The translations under genes were made by a program, and so were the position numbers. Positions 36,686-46,210 of a stretch of 64,000 nt of DNA are shown here, piece by piece. The first letter of the stretch is position 1; each line of letters starts with the position of its first letter. Source of the DNA: Spartobacteria bacterium (GTDB taxonomy: Bacteria; Verrucomicrobiota; Verrucomicrobiia; Chthoniobacterales; UBA10450); NCBI GenBank assembly GCA_003134785.1, contig PLCN01000019.1, positions 62,001-126,000 on the forward strand, given 5' to 3'. The notes beneath the pieces are model-generated. The model was not told where the DNA came from, did not search any database, and saw only the letters and a program-made list of their open reading frames with translations.

Positions 36686-38959
36686 TTACTCACTTTTCTC
36701 AGCCGGTGCCGCCACGTCTTTTTTCGACGCGGACTTCTTCTTCGTCACTGCCGCCGGCTTCAACTCATGCGGCAATTGCACCTGCCGTTTCTTCCACGAC
36801 TCATGGCGGGCCCGCGCTTGTGCGCCCGACACCAGCTTCAACAATTTCATTCCTCTCCCGATCACTTCCACATCGTCGCCTGAAGCGAACTTTACCGGCT
36901 CAGGCAGGAAACCATGCTCCTCTGAAGTATCGACGATGAGCATCCAATCGAGATGTTCCTGGCCGGGCAGGACGAAAGTGATCGCCTCGAAATGTGCGTT
37001 GATTAGAAACAAAAAGGTTTCGTCCCGGATCGGCTCGCCCTCGAACGTGAGCACGTCGATCGTGTCGCCGCTCAAGAGCATCCCGAGACAACGCACGAAA
37101 GGCGACGCCCATTCTTCGTCGCTCATTTCGTTACCGCCCGGATTAAACCACATCACGTCCTTGATCTCCGATCCGCGGATGCGCCGGCCCTGGAAAAATT
37201 TCGGACGCCGGAAAACCGGATGATCGCGCCGGAGTTGAATCAATTTTTTCGTGAACTCGAGCAGCTCTTTTTGCTGTGCATTATGCTCCCACGAAAGCCA
37301 GCTCAATTCGTTGTCCTGGCAATAAGCGTTGTTGTTTCCGTTCTGCGTGCGGGCCCATTCGTCGCCGGCCAGGAGCATCGGCACGCCCTGCGAGAGCAGC
37401 AGCGTCGTCAGTAAATTTCGCCGTTGCCGCGCGCGCAACTCATTGACCTCCGCATCATCGGTCGGCCCTTCCGCGCCGCAGTTCCAGGAGTTGTTGTTAT
37501 TATCGCCGTCGTTGTTGTTCTCGCCGTTGGCTTCGTTGTGCTTGTCGTTGTAACTGACAAGATCGTTTAGGGTGAAACCGTCGTGCGACGTGATGAAATT
37601 GATGCTCGCGTACGGCCGGCGCCCGCTGTGCTGATAAAGATCCGGGCTGCCAGTGAGCCGGTAGGCGATCTCGCCCACGCGTCCTTCGTCGCCCTTCCAG
37701 AAGCGCCGCACTTCGTCGCGATATTTCCCATTCCACTCCGCCCACAAGACCGGAAAATTCCCGACCTGATATCCGCCTTCGCCCACATCCCACGGCTCCG
37801 CGATCAACTTCACCTGCGATAGCACTGGGTCCTGGTGAATGATTTCGAAAAAGGCATGAAGCTTATTCACGCCCTTGTCATCGCGCGCCAAAGTCGAGGC
37901 GAGATCGAAGCGGAACCCGTCCACGTGCATGTCGTTCACCCAGTAGCGCAGGCTGTCCATGACGAGCTGAAGCGTGCGCGGGTGGAGAAGGTTGAACGTG
38001 TTTCCCGTGCCCGTGAAATCCATGTAATGCCGCGGATCTTCCGGCGACAAACGATAGTAAGCCGCGTTATCCACGCCGCGAAAACCGAGCGTCGGCCCCA
38101 TGTGATTTCCTTCCGCGGTATGATTGTACACGACGTCCAGAATGACTTCGATCCCGGCGGCGTGAAGGTTCCGCACCATTCCCTTGAACTCCGAAACTTG
38201 CTGGCCCATCGCGCCGCTGCTCGAATATTGCGCCTCGGGAGCAAGGAACCCGATCGTGTTGTAGCCCCAGTAATTAGTCAGTCCGCGATCGACCAAAACC
38301 TTGTCGTCGATCTTGGTGTGAATCGGCAAAAGTTCCACCGCCGTCACGCCGAGGTCCTTCAAATATTTAATCGCACCGGAACTGCCGAGACCCGCATACG
38401 TTCCACGCAGCTCCTCCGGCACATCGGGACAAAGCCGCGTAAAACCCTTCACGTGGATCTCGTAGATGACCGAACTGTGCAACGGCGCACCGATTCGCTT
38501 GTCGTCACCCCAGTCAAATGCGTTATCGATCACGACCGCTTTCGGCATGCCCCAGGCGTCATCGCGAAAGTCGCGCGCCAGATCTTCCTGGGGACCGCCG
38601 ACCACGTAGCCAAACATTTCGTCCGCCCAGTTCACCTGTCCCGCGATCGCTTTTGCGTACGGATCGATCAACAATTTCGAGCTGTTGAAACGCATCCCGC
38701 GCTCCGGGTCGTACGGGCCATAAACGCGGAAGCCATAGAGCTGTCCCGGTCGCACGTCCGGCAGAAACACATGCCAGACCTGATCGGTCTGTTCCGTCAT
38801 CGGGATGCGAATATTTTCCTGCGGCGCTTCGAGACTTTCGAACAGACAGAGATCGACGGATGTCGCCGTCTCGGAAAAGAGCGCGAAATTGACTCCGTTG
38901 CCCAGCCACGTCGCCCCGAGCGGATACGGATAACCCAACCAAATTTTTACCGGCGTCAT
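36686..38959 (-). CDS. glgX: Glycogen debranching enzyme GlgX
   Basis: 757 residues. N-terminal CBM48/isoamylase domain (WLGNGVNFALFSETATSVDL), GH13 barrel with VVYNHTAEG, nucleophile Asp in DGFRFDLASTLARD, acid Glu in KLIAEPWDVG and transition-state Asp in FITSHDGFTLNDLVSYN. The C-terminal 30 residues are Lys/Ala-rich and probably disordered. It hydrolyses alpha-1,6 links of phosphorylase-limit glycogen. No glg partner genes are adjacent. Confidence 0.95.
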   Translation of the reverse strand: MTPVKIWLGYPYPLGATWLGNGVNFALFSETATSVDLCLFESLEAPQENIRIPMTEQTDQVWHVFLPDVRPGQLYGFRVYGPYDPERGMRFNSSKLLIDPYAKAIAGQVNWADEMFGYVVGGPQEDLARDFRDDAWGMPKAVVIDNAFDWGDDKRIGAPLHSSVIYEIHVKGFTRLCPDVPEELRGTYAGLGSSGAIKYLKDLGVTAVELLPIHTKIDDKVLVDRGLTNYWGYNTIGFLAPEAQYSSSGAMGQQVSEFKGMVRNLHAAGIEVILDVVYNHTAEGNHMGPTLGFRGVDNAAYYRLSPEDPRHYMDFTGTGNTFNLLHPRTLQLVMDSLRYWVNDMHVDGFRFDLASTLARDDKGVNKLHAFFEIIHQDPVLSQVKLIAEPWDVGEGGYQVGNFPVLWAEWNGKYRDEVRRFWKGDEGRVGEIAYRLTGSPDLYQHSGRRPYASINFITSHDGFTLNDLVSYNDKHNEANGENNNDGDNNNNSWNCGAEGPTDDAEVNELRARQRRNLLTTLLLSQGVPMLLAGDEWARTQNGNNNAYCQDNELSWLSWEHNAQQKELLEFTKKLIQLRRDHPVFRRPKFFQGRRIRGSEIKDVMWFNPGGNEMSDEEWASPFVRCLGMLLSGDTIDVLTFEGEPIRDETFLFLINAHFEAITFVLPGQEHLDWMLIVDTSEEHGFLPEPVKFASGDDVEVIGRGMKLLKLVSGAQARARHESWKKRQVQLPHELKPAAVTKKKSASKKDVAAPAEKSE

Positions 38960-39290
38960 AAAATGAGTCGTTCATATCCTCTACGCTTTTGCGCTTGGCA
39001 ACGGATTAAGAATCTCGGCGCGCGTTCGTTCTTGAGGGATCCCTGGAACAACAGTCTGAGGGCAGGTCGCCTGCAAAAATGGAGCCGTGGTGCCATCGGA
39101 CCGGAGGAGCGCTCCGTGCAGCCGTGTCCACGGAATCCGCTGTCATCCCGAGTCGCGCAGACGGCGAGGGACCTCACCCCGACGGTGCGGGCACACTCTC
39201 GCATGAGAGCGCACATTGCAGTTGCGAGGTCCCTCAGCGTCTTGCGCGCTTCGGGATGACACTAAGAGCGCAACCGCAATTGGATTGCGC
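38960..39290. other. 331-nt gene-free gap upstream of glgX
   Basis: The gap between the amidase stop and the glgX start contains R2 copy 4 (39142-39262). The remaining 180 nt upstream of glgX hold no frame with a ribosome-binding site and no clear promoter motif; the glgX promoter should be here. Confidence 0.5.
39142..39262. repeat. Dispersed hairpin repeat (family R2), copy 4
   Basis: GTCATCCCGAGTCGCGCAGA with GGCGAGGGACCTCACC on the left; GCAGTTGCGAGGTCCCTCAG, GCGCTTCGGGATGACAC on the right. The centre contains an extra small palindrome (CTCTCGCATGAGAG). Confidence 0.87.
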
Positions 39291-40682
39291 CTATCGGAAT
39301 CGGCCGAACCAGCTGTAGGGAAACGCATCGCCCGGACAATCGGTCGACCAGCGCGGCGGATTCACTTCACGATGCGGACGCACCATCAGAGAGCGGCCCT
39401 CGCTCTGGCCGCAGCGCTCCCGCAAATAACGAATCAGTTCCTCGCACGCTTCCAATTGCGCTCGCGTGGGCTGGTCCCGATTGAAATCGCCCACAAGACA
39501 AATGCCGAGCGCGATGTTGTTCAGATAATCGCTATGGACGTGGCCGCCGTTGATCTGTCGCCGCCAGCGATCGCCGATCTCGATCTGGCCGTTGCTCGAT
39601 GAAGTGCCGTTGCCGATCACGAAATGATAAGCGAGTCCGTTTTTCATGCGCCGGATCCGTCGATGATAATAATCGAAAGCTCGCGCGTTCCCCTGCCGCG
39701 TGCCGCTGTTGTGCACGATGATGAACTTCCAGCGCGCGCGTTGCACCGGCGCTCTCCGGATGGCGTCAATGGTCGCGCTCGTGAGATAACGATAATTCGC
39801 CGGCTGCCGCGCCCACGGCCAGAAACCGCGTCGCGGCGGTAGTGGTGGCGGCGGCTCGAATCCCTGATCCTTTTCGAGGCCGGATTTTTCCACCGTAATA
39901 TCAGAAGGCAGCGCGGACTGAGACAACGGCGGCGTAGGAACGGAGCGTGGCGGCGCTGATGGCTCGGCGGCCGGTGGGCGTGTCGGTGCGGCTACAGCTT
40001 TCGGCGGAGGCGTCGGCGTTTTCGCCGGCTCGGCTTTTTCAATCCGTACAGGCGTAGGCTCCTTCTTCGCGCCCGATGTTTTCTTCGACGTGGATTTCGG
40101 CGCGGGCGACTCGTCCGGCTCCGGTGTTGGACTCTTTTTTACACCGGGCTTTTTTGTTGGCTCCGGAGATTCAATCCGTTTTGGTTTCGGAGTTGATTCC
40201 ACGTCGTCCTCACTTGCCTTCTTCGCCTTTGATTTTTTTGGGGTCGGAGTTTCGTCCGGCTCCGGCGTGGCACTCTTTTTCACGCCGGGCTTTTTCGTCG
40301 GCTCCGGAGATTCAGTCCGCTTAGGTTTCGGAGTTGATTCGCTGTCCTCATCGCTCGCCTTTTTAGCTCTCGTTTTTTTCGATGCAGGCGATTCGTCCGG
40401 TTCCGGGGTGGGACTTTTTTTAGCAACCGGCGTGTGCTTCGGTTTCGGCGTGGGTGTGGGATGCTTCTTGGTTTTCGCTTTGCGCTTCGCCGGCTTCGGT
40501 TTCGCCTTCGGCTCCGGCGTCTCCTCCGGCGTGGGCGATGGGACCGCGCGCATCTCCTCCCGTGCCTTGGCGCGAGCATCACGTTTCTTTTTTTCTTCGT
40601 CGCTCAACTGCGCGTGAACCAGCGTGCCGACAATCCCGCCGAGGGCGAGAAGAGTGCCGAGATAAACGCGGAAACGGATCAC
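39291..40682 (-). CDS. Secreted N-acetylmuramoyl-L-alanine amidase with repetitive Lys/Pro-rich linker
   Basis: About 463 residues from the GTG at 40682, which gives a good signal peptide (VIRFRVYLGTLLALGGIVGT); a TTG at 40718 overlapping the upstream stop is the alternative. Residues about 35-300 are Lys/Pro/Thr/Glu-rich with 47-residue imperfect repeats (KKSPTPEPDESP...STPKPKR). The C-terminal domain is amidase_2/PGRP type: metal His in IIVHNSGTRQG, His in RPHREVN and Cys in TDCPGDAFPY. It cleaves the MurNAc-L-Ala bond; the linker likely spans the wall or binds a charged polymer. Confidence 0.85.
   Translation of the reverse strand: MIRFRVYLGTLLALGGIVGTLVHAQLSDEEKKKRDARAKAREEMRAVPSPTPEETPEPKAKPKPAKRKAKTKKHPTPTPKPKHTPVAKKSPTPEPDESPASKKTRAKKASDEDSESTPKPKRTESPEPTKKPGVKKSATPEPDETPTPKKSKAKKASEDDVESTPKPKRIESPEPTKKPGVKKSPTPEPDESPAPKSTSKKTSGAKKEPTPVRIEKAEPAKTPTPPPKAVAAPTRPPAAEPSAPPRSVPTPPLSQSALPSDITVEKSGLEKDQGFEPPPPLPPRRGFWPWARQPANYRYLTSATIDAIRRAPVQRARWKFIIVHNSGTRQGNARAFDYYHRRIRRMKNGLAYHFVIGNGTSSSNGQIEIGDRWRRQINGGHVHSDYLNNIALGICLVGDFNRDQPTRAQLEACEELIRYLRERCGQSEGRSLMVRPHREVNPPRWSTDCPGDAFPYSWFGRFR
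40111..40450. repeat. 141-nt imperfect tandem repeat inside the amidase gene
   Basis: The word TCGTCCGG recurs at 40111, 40252 and 40393, exactly 141 nt (47 codons) apart, with neighbouring GGCTCCGGAGATTCA and TTTCGGAGTTGATTC words also repeated. About two and a half units. Keeps the reading frame of the linker. Confidence 0.85.
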
Positions 40683-40714
40683 GGCAGGCGAGCGTAACAG
40701 AGCCAAAGAGGCGA

Positions 40715-41605
40715 TCAAGCGGGCTGCGGCGAGACCTCAACCGCCTCGACAGCTTTCGCCGCGCCCTCCCGTTCCCGGCGAAGAATCGCGTTCAATTTTC
40801 CGCCGAGGAGCAAAAGCAAACAGTTCAAATACATCCAGGTCAGCAGGACAATGATGGACGCCAGCGCGAGATAAGTGGGGTTATAGCGATCGTACTTTGT
40901 GACGTAGATCTGGAAAAGTTTCGTCACCGCGATCCAGCCGATGGAGAAAAAGATGGCGCCCGGCAGCGCCTCGCGAATGGTCAGATGATTTTCCGGCGTG
41001 AGCAGATAGAGCGCGAGCGCGAGGCCTACGAGAGCCAGCGCCGTGAGAGGAAGACTGAGCAGCGCCACCCATTGTTGCAGCGGAATACTCAACTGGAAAT
41101 TGACCTCGGCGATACCGGCGAGGCTTTCACCAAAAACCATCGCGCTGAAACAGACGAGGATGGCAAGTCCGAGCCAGAACAGAAGAAAGAATGAGATGAT
41201 ATATTTCGACCACCAGTTGCGGTCTTCCATCACGCCATGCGTCCGGCTGAGCGCGCGAGAAATGGTGGAAATGAAAACCATTCCCATCCAAATCCCGAAA
41301 ATGATTCCCACGTTCGCCAGCAGTCCGCTCGAGCCGGTCACCACCACGCTCGCAGCTGCGGCATCGAGGATCTCGTGCACTTTCGGATCGGCCGGCATGA
41401 AGCTTTTTAGAATGGCGAGCATCTGGTGCAGCTTCGCCGGGTCCGTTCCGAAAAGACCGAGCAGATGCCAGAGAAAAAGCAGCCCGGGCGCGAGCGCAAT
41501 GAGGGATTGATACGCCATCTGGGCCGCCAGACCGGTCGTATCGTCCATCATCGTTTCCCACACCAGGCGCCGGAAAATTCGACCGACGAACCAGAGATAT
41601 CTCAT
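40715..41605 (-). CDS. YihY/virulence factor BrkB family membrane protein
   Basis: 296 residues from the ATG at 41605 (MRYLWFVGRI); frames further upstream lack support. Six membrane helices with the family signatures DTTGLAAQMAYQSLIALAPG near the start and ASIIVLLTWMYLNCLLLLLG near the end. The short cytosolic tail is rich in Glu and Ala. The family has no settled function despite the name RNase BN/BrkB in old annotations. The stop codon overlaps a possible TTG start of the amidase gene, so the two are probably one unit. Confidence 0.9.
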   Translation of the reverse strand: MRYLWFVGRIFRRLVWETMMDDTTGLAAQMAYQSLIALAPGLLFLWHLLGLFGTDPAKLHQMLAILKSFMPADPKVHEILDAAAASVVVTGSSGLLANVGIIFGIWMGMVFISTISRALSRTHGVMEDRNWWSKYIISFFLLFWLGLAILVCFSAMVFGESLAGIAEVNFQLSIPLQQWVALLSLPLTALALVGLALALYLLTPENHLTIREALPGAIFFSIGWIAVTKLFQIYVTKYDRYNPTYLALASIIVLLTWMYLNCLLLLLGGKLNAILRREREGAAKAVEAVEVSPQPA

Positions 41606-41690
41606 CTGCGCGCAGAGTTTACTTTGCCGGAGGCAAATATCCATTAAACTCTCCCGCAACTTCCGCCGGCGCCTCTCGGCCTAACGAGTC

Positions 41691-42791
41691 TTGAAAAAAA
41701 TCCTGATTCTGACCGCCGGCTTCGGCGAAGGACATAACAGCGCCGCCCGCGGCATCCGGGACGGCATTCGCAAGGTCTCGCCCGACGGCGCGCACGTGGA
41801 GCTGCACGATCTCTTCGCCGAGACCTACGGTTTCCGGAACGATTGGGCGCGCGTCGCCTACATGGCGATGATCAATCGCACGCCGCGGGTCTGGGGCGTG
41901 ATCTACCGCTGGCTCGACCGGCAGGAAAAATTTGCCGTCGATTTTCGCGTCTTCTTCGCCGTGAAAAATTATCTCAGGCGCATGCTCGAGCGCATGCAGC
42001 CGGATGTGATCGTGTCGGTCTATCCCGCTTACCCGCACATGATCGACGAATTGTTCGGCGAGGATGATATGCCAAAGCCTAAACGGGTCGTCGTCGTGAC
42101 CGATTCTATCAGCGTGAATGCGATTTGGTACCGGTGCAGCGCCGACTATTTTCTCCTTCCCAATGAGCCTAGCGCGGCGGTTTTGCTCGAAGCCGGCATT
42201 CCACCGGAAAAGACGCGAACGTTCGGTTTTCCGGTGAGCCCGGTCTTCGCCGAGTCGGGGGAAGTGCGACCGCCTCCCTCGGATGCGGCCGGCCGCCGTG
42301 TTCTCTATATTATTAATGCGGCGAATTCAGCTGCGCCGGCCTTGGTGCGCCGTCTCGCCGGTTTGCCGGAGATCCAGCTCACCGTCACCGTCGGTCGCAA
42401 CGCGGGATTGAAAGTCTCCGTGGAAAAAATCCGGCGCACCGTTACGCAGGAATTCGAGACCGTGGATTGGAGCGACGAGCTGCCGCGGTTGCTGCGCGCG
42501 AATCATCTGGTCATCAGCAAAGCCGGCGGCGCGACGGTCCAGGAAGCGATGTCGGCCGAGTGTCCGATGATCATCAATCACGTCATCCCGGGCCAGGAAG
42601 AGGGAAATGCGCGCTTCATCGTGGGAACGAAATCCGGGACGATCGCCACTACGCACGACGCCGTGATTGAGGCGGTGCAAAAAACGTTCGCGAACGACGC
42701 CGCCCAATGGCGCGAATGGTCTACGAATATCAGCAAACTCGGCCGGCCGACCGCTTCGCTCGATGTCGCGCGGTTCTTGTTATCGCTGTGA
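41691..42791 (+). CDS. MGDG-synthase/MurG-like glycosyltransferase (GT28)
   Basis: 366 residues from a TTG start. N-terminal domain with the MGDG-synthase motif LTAGFGEGHNSAARG; C-terminal nucleotide-sugar domain with SKAGGATVQEAMSAECPMII and PGQEEGNARFI. These are the diacylglycerol glycosyltransferase (MGDG synthase, UgtP) signatures. It most likely adds a sugar to diacylglycerol to make a glycolipid. Followed by the R3 palindrome and facing nagA. Confidence 0.88.
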   Translation: MKKILILTAGFGEGHNSAARGIRDGIRKVSPDGAHVELHDLFAETYGFRNDWARVAYMAMINRTPRVWGVIYRWLDRQEKFAVDFRVFFAVKNYLRRMLERMQPDVIVSVYPAYPHMIDELFGEDDMPKPKRVVVVTDSISVNAIWYRCSADYFLLPNEPSAAVLLEAGIPPEKTRTFGFPVSPVFAESGEVRPPPSDAAGRRVLYIINAANSAAPALVRRLAGLPEIQLTVTVGRNAGLKVSVEKIRRTVTQEFETVDWSDELPRLLRANHLVISKAGGATVQEAMSAECPMIINHVIPGQEEGNARFIVGTKSGTIATTHDAVIEAVQKTFANDAAQWREWSTNISKLGRPTASLDVARFLLSL

Positions 42792-42798
42792 GCTGGCG

Positions 42799-42880
42799 CC
42801 TCAAGGAGGAGCGGTTTACAAACCGCCCGCATCTTATTGTCGCTGGCGCGACGGGCGGTTTGTAAACCGCCCCTCCTTGG
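42799..42880. terminator. Large inverted repeat (family R3), likely bidirectional terminator
   Basis: Left arm CCTCAAGGAGGAGCGGTTTA with CAAACCGCCC, right arm GGGCGGTTTGTAAACCGCCC with CTCCTTGG: two GGTTTGTAAACC-type palindromes in inverted order. It sits between the 3' ends of two convergent genes (42791 and 42898). No U-tract; terminator role is inferred from position. Shares its core with 17679-17708. Confidence 0.7.
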
Positions 42881-42897
42881 CTGGCAGCAACGCTCGT

Positions 42898-44040
42898 CTA
42901 CCCTAGCCGATAAATTTCTTCCCCGGCCGCGAAGGTCTGCATCACTTCCAAGTCCGGCGAGAGCACGACGAAATCCGCATCCGCGCCCGCTTCAAGTTTT
43001 CCCTTCGTGCTAGACCCGAGAGCGCGAGCCGGGTTCGTGCTCGCCATCGCGACCACTTCGTGCAACGGAATTTTCGCGTCGTTCACGAGCACGCGCACCA
43101 GATCGATCATGCGCGACGCGCTTCCGGCCAAAGCCGAGCGATCCGCCAATAAACAAACGCCGCCGCCCACGACGCAATCGAGCCCGGAAAGAGAAAAGAG
43201 CGCGCCTTCTGACAATCCCGCACCGGCCGTCGCGTCAGTCACCAGACAAATTGCGCTCCGACCTTTCGCGCGATACAACATTTTCATCAACGTCCTTGAA
43301 ACGTGATGACCGTCCGCGATCAGCTCGCACATGATTTCGGGTTCGCTCAAGGCGAATTCCAGCAACCCGGCTTCACGGTAAAGGCCTTTTCGCCGCGCGG
43401 AAGACATCCCGTTAAACGTATGGGTGACATGCCGCATCCCGTGATCAAAACCCGCGCGCCCTTCTTCATCGGAAGCATCACTGTGGCCCCCGCTGATTGC
43501 GATGTTTCGCTCGCGCAATCGATCGATCAGTTCGAGTGCGCCCGGCAATTCCGGAGCAAGCGTGACTCGCTTGATCACGTTCGCAAATTCAAGCAACTGA
43601 TCCACCGACTCGCGGTCCGGATCGCGAATGAATTGCTCGCGTTGCGCACCCCGCCGCGCTCGTGAAATGAACGGACCTTCGACGTGGACGCCGGCTATTC
43701 TTTTGTTCGCGCTCGCAACAGCTCGCACCGCGCGGAGAACACTTACGATTTCCGGGATTGGCGCGGTCACGGTCGTCAACAACAGCGATGTCGTCCCGCC
43801 GGTCGCGTGATAAGTGCAGATGGTTTGAAATGCCTCCGGCGACGCTTCCATCGTATCGCGGCCGAGACCGCCGTGAATGTGAAGATCGACGAATCCCGGC
43901 GCGAGATAGTGCCCGTCCAGATTGATCGCTTCCGCATCCGATCGTTGGCGAATCGCGGCGATCTTCCCGTCCTCCACGGCCATCTCGCAACCATCGCGAA
44001 TTCCATCTGGTAGAATGAATCGAGCGTTCGAAAAAATCAT
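42898..44040 (-). CDS. nagA: N-acetylglucosamine-6-phosphate deacetylase
   Basis: 380 residues. Amidohydrolase fold with metal motif DLHIHGGLGRDTM, the residues GGHSDASDEE and VTHTFNGMS, and the catalytic Asp in LVTDATAGAG. Converts GlcNAc-6-P to GlcN-6-P. The kinase-MurQ fusion at 18.9-20.6 kb makes its substrate, so both belong to amino-sugar recycling although they are far apart here. Start overlaps the stop of the upstream amidohydrolase gene by 4 nt. Confidence 0.95.
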   Translation of the reverse strand: MIFSNARFILPDGIRDGCEMAVEDGKIAAIRQRSDAEAINLDGHYLAPGFVDLHIHGGLGRDTMEASPEAFQTICTYHATGGTTSLLLTTVTAPIPEIVSVLRAVRAVASANKRIAGVHVEGPFISRARRGAQREQFIRDPDRESVDQLLEFANVIKRVTLAPELPGALELIDRLRERNIAISGGHSDASDEEGRAGFDHGMRHVTHTFNGMSSARRKGLYREAGLLEFALSEPEIMCELIADGHHVSRTLMKMLYRAKGRSAICLVTDATAGAGLSEGALFSLSGLDCVVGGGVCLLADRSALAGSASRMIDLVRVLVNDAKIPLHEVVAMASTNPARALGSSTKGKLEAGADADFVVLSPDLEVMQTFAAGEEIYRLG

Positions 44041-45047
44041 GGAGCGTTCACCTCAATCGAATGCCGCAGCACTCCAGCCGGACGCGTCGCAATTTCTTCG
44101 GAGAAACCCAGTGCTAACTTGAATTGCCAGTCGCGCTCGAGCGGATTGGAAACGTTTTGGCAACGGCGAAAAGTTGCGCGGTCGATCCAGCCTTGCAGCC
44201 AAAGCCGATGTCCAAGCACGGGCACGGGAAAATCGCTGCCGTGCAAAATCCTTGATGCGATGTCGTCGCGCAGACAGTCGCGCAAATGGCCGCATCGATT
44301 CAGGGAAATCATCGCGCTGATGTCGCCGTAGAGATTCGGGAAGTCGCGCAGCATCGCCGCCCAGGCATCGAAGTGGTCGCGATCGAAAGCGCCGCTCTTC
44401 GTCGCACAATGCGCCGCGATCACCGTCACGCCGCATTCCAGCGGAAAGCGAAGCAGCCGCGGATCAGCCAGCGCCGCATTGACCACCGGAACCGTGTGCT
44501 CGCCGCCGGTATGCGCGAGCAGCGGCAATCCCGATTCCGCCATTCGTTCCCAAAACGGCTGGTAGCGCGTGTCGGAGAAATCGATGTTCTGACAATTTGG
44601 GAGACATTTCATCAGCACCGCGCCTTCCTCGAGACAACGCTCCAGCTCGTCGAGCGCGTCGCTCCGCGCCGGGTGAATCGAAACGCCCGGAAGAAACTCC
44701 GGAAATTCTTTCGCCAGGCCGAGCACGACGTCATTCGGCACGAACATGGAACCAAGATCTTCTCGCGGCGTTCCATCCGGATCGTGGACCCGCTCATGCG
44801 CGAGCAGGACCACGGCATCCATCGAAGAATCGCGCACAAGGTTTCGCAGGTGCTCGGCATAGATGGATTCGAGATCGCCTTCGAGTGCGCTCGCCGGAAC
44901 CCCGAGTTGGCGCAGCATGAAACCCGCGAGCCAACGGTGCCAGCCTTTCAATCGGAGCCAGCCGCCGGAACCGGCCACGCCATTCCCAACCATGTGCACA
45001 TGCGCGTCGATGCGTTGCGCGCGAACAATGTCGGAAAGAGGCTTCAT
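44037..45047 (-). CDS. Amidohydrolase-2 family protein coupled to nagA
   Basis: 336 residues from the ATG at 45047 (MKPLSDIVRAQRIDAHVHMV); an ATG at 45113 is also possible. Metal and active-site motifs of the TIM-barrel family: IDAHVHM, SIHPARSD, LLAHTGGEH, VIAAHCAT and ILHGSDFPV. Family members are decarboxylases or hydrolases of diverse substrates. Translational coupling to nagA (ATGA overlap) suggests a shared pathway or regulation, but the substrate is unknown. Confidence 0.85.
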   Translation of the reverse strand: MKPLSDIVRAQRIDAHVHMVGNGVAGSGGWLRLKGWHRWLAGFMLRQLGVPASALEGDLESIYAEHLRNLVRDSSMDAVVLLAHERVHDPDGTPREDLGSMFVPNDVVLGLAKEFPEFLPGVSIHPARSDALDELERCLEEGAVLMKCLPNCQNIDFSDTRYQPFWERMAESGLPLLAHTGGEHTVPVVNAALADPRLLRFPLECGVTVIAAHCATKSGAFDRDHFDAWAAMLRDFPNLYGDISAMISLNRCGHLRDCLRDDIASRILHGSDFPVPVLGHRLWLQGWIDRATFRRCQNVSNPLERDWQFKLALGFSEEIATRPAGVLRHSIEVNAP

Positions 45048-45170
45048 GTTTATCGCGATCCAATGTGACAGCGGCTCCAGTGAGATGGGAGGCTTTTTCC
45101 CGGGAGTCGTCATTGGGAGAAACCGCGGTCGCAGCAGGGCGTGCTTGCAACACTTTGCTCGATCGGCATT

Positions 45171-45255
45171 CTGGAGCCGCTCCGCTATGCGGAGCGCGTG
45201 GGCAGGCGTGTTTTCCAGCCCAATTCTCACGCCGTCCACAGGGCGGCGGCTACAG
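45171..45255. repeat. Short hairpin element (family R1), inverted copy
   Basis: Reverse complement begins CTGTAGCCGCCGCCCTGTGG and ends GCGGAGCGGCTCCAG, matching the copy at 6448-6529 at both ends with a diverged middle. It lies in the divergent gap between the amidohydrolase and the acyltransferase genes. Confidence 0.8.
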
Positions 45256-45286
45256 CGGATCAGGATGCAACGGTTTAAGATTCTCC

Positions 45287-46210
45287 ATGAATAGCTCGAG
45301 CAACTGGCTTCGCGGCTTTGCCGTGCGTGGCGTTTTTTGGCGCCAGTACCTGGATTGGGCCACGGTCAACATCCCGTTCTTCCTTTATCCGGTCTTTCAT
45401 TTCTTCATGACCCTCTTCTTTTTCTTTTTCGCCGGGCCTGCCCGCCGGCTCGTGCTCGGCCACCTCGCGATTATTCTGCCGGGTTCCTCGCGCGCGATGA
45501 ATTACCTGCGCGTCTTCCGCACATTCTACAACTACTCCTGGACGATTTCCGAGGCGGCAATTCACAAGCTAAACAAAGAGGAGTTCGCCTATGAAATCAT
45601 TGGCGCGGACTGGCTCGATCAACTCGGCGCGGCGCAAGGCGCAATCGTTCTGACGGCGCACATGGGCAACTATGATCTGGGCGCCGCTTTGTTCGCGCAG
45701 AAATTCAATCGCGAAATCCGCCTGGTCCGTGCCCCGGAGCCGGACCAGCAGACCGCGCAGCACTTGAGCGCGTCACTCGAAAAAAGCGGCGAAGGAGCGG
45801 TCAAAGTTGCTTACAACAGCGCGGGCGCTTTGCTCTCGTTCGACTTGCTTAACGCCCTCCGGCTCGGCGAGATCGTTTCCATTCAAGGGGATCGCCTCGA
45901 TGCCGACCTGGCAGAAATACGCGCGCAACTTTTCGGGAAGGAAGTCCGGCTGCCCAATGGCCCTTTCGTCCTCGCCCAGGTCTCGCGCGCGCCGATCTAT
46001 CCGCTCTTCATTGCGCGATCGGGATATCGCAGTTACCAGATTATTGTTCGCGAACCGATCACCGTTCTTCGAACCGGACGCGACCGCGAAGATGATCTCG
46101 CCCAGGCAGTCGAGAAATGGGGCCGTATCCTCGAGCAATTGATCGCGGAACACTGGCACCAATGGTTTGCCTTCGCCCCGGGTTTTCTTTCTGATGAACG
46201 AAACCGTTAG
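45287..46210 (+). CDS. LpxL/HtrB-like lysophospholipid or lipid A acyltransferase
   Basis: 307 residues from the ATG at 45287; frames beginning earlier cross the R1 repeat. An N-terminal membrane anchor (around 25-55) precedes the acyltransferase domain with the HX4D site in LTAHMGNYDLG and the later blocks SIQGDRLDAD and LPNGPFVLAQVSRAPIYP. LpxL-family enzymes add acyl chains to lipid A; in this lineage the acceptor may be another glycolipid. Its stop lies inside the next gene, giving a tightly coupled trio. Confidence 0.87.
   Translation: MNSSSNWLRGFAVRGVFWRQYLDWATVNIPFFLYPVFHFFMTLFFFFFAGPARRLVLGHLAIILPGSSRAMNYLRVFRTFYNYSWTISEAAIHKLNKEEFAYEIIGADWLDQLGAAQGAIVLTAHMGNYDLGAALFAQKFNREIRLVRAPEPDQQTAQHLSASLEKSGEGAVKVAYNSAGALLSFDLLNALRLGEIVSIQGDRLDADLAEIRAQLFGKEVRLPNGPFVLAQVSRAPIYPLFIARSGYRSYQIIVREPITVLRTGRDREDDLAQAVEKWGRILEQLIAEHWHQWFAFAPGFLSDERNR

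Noticed and set aside
40111-40450. Evenly spaced repeats considered as a CRISPR array
   Set aside because: Period of 141 nt, in-frame within a coding linker, no unique spacers and no cas genes.
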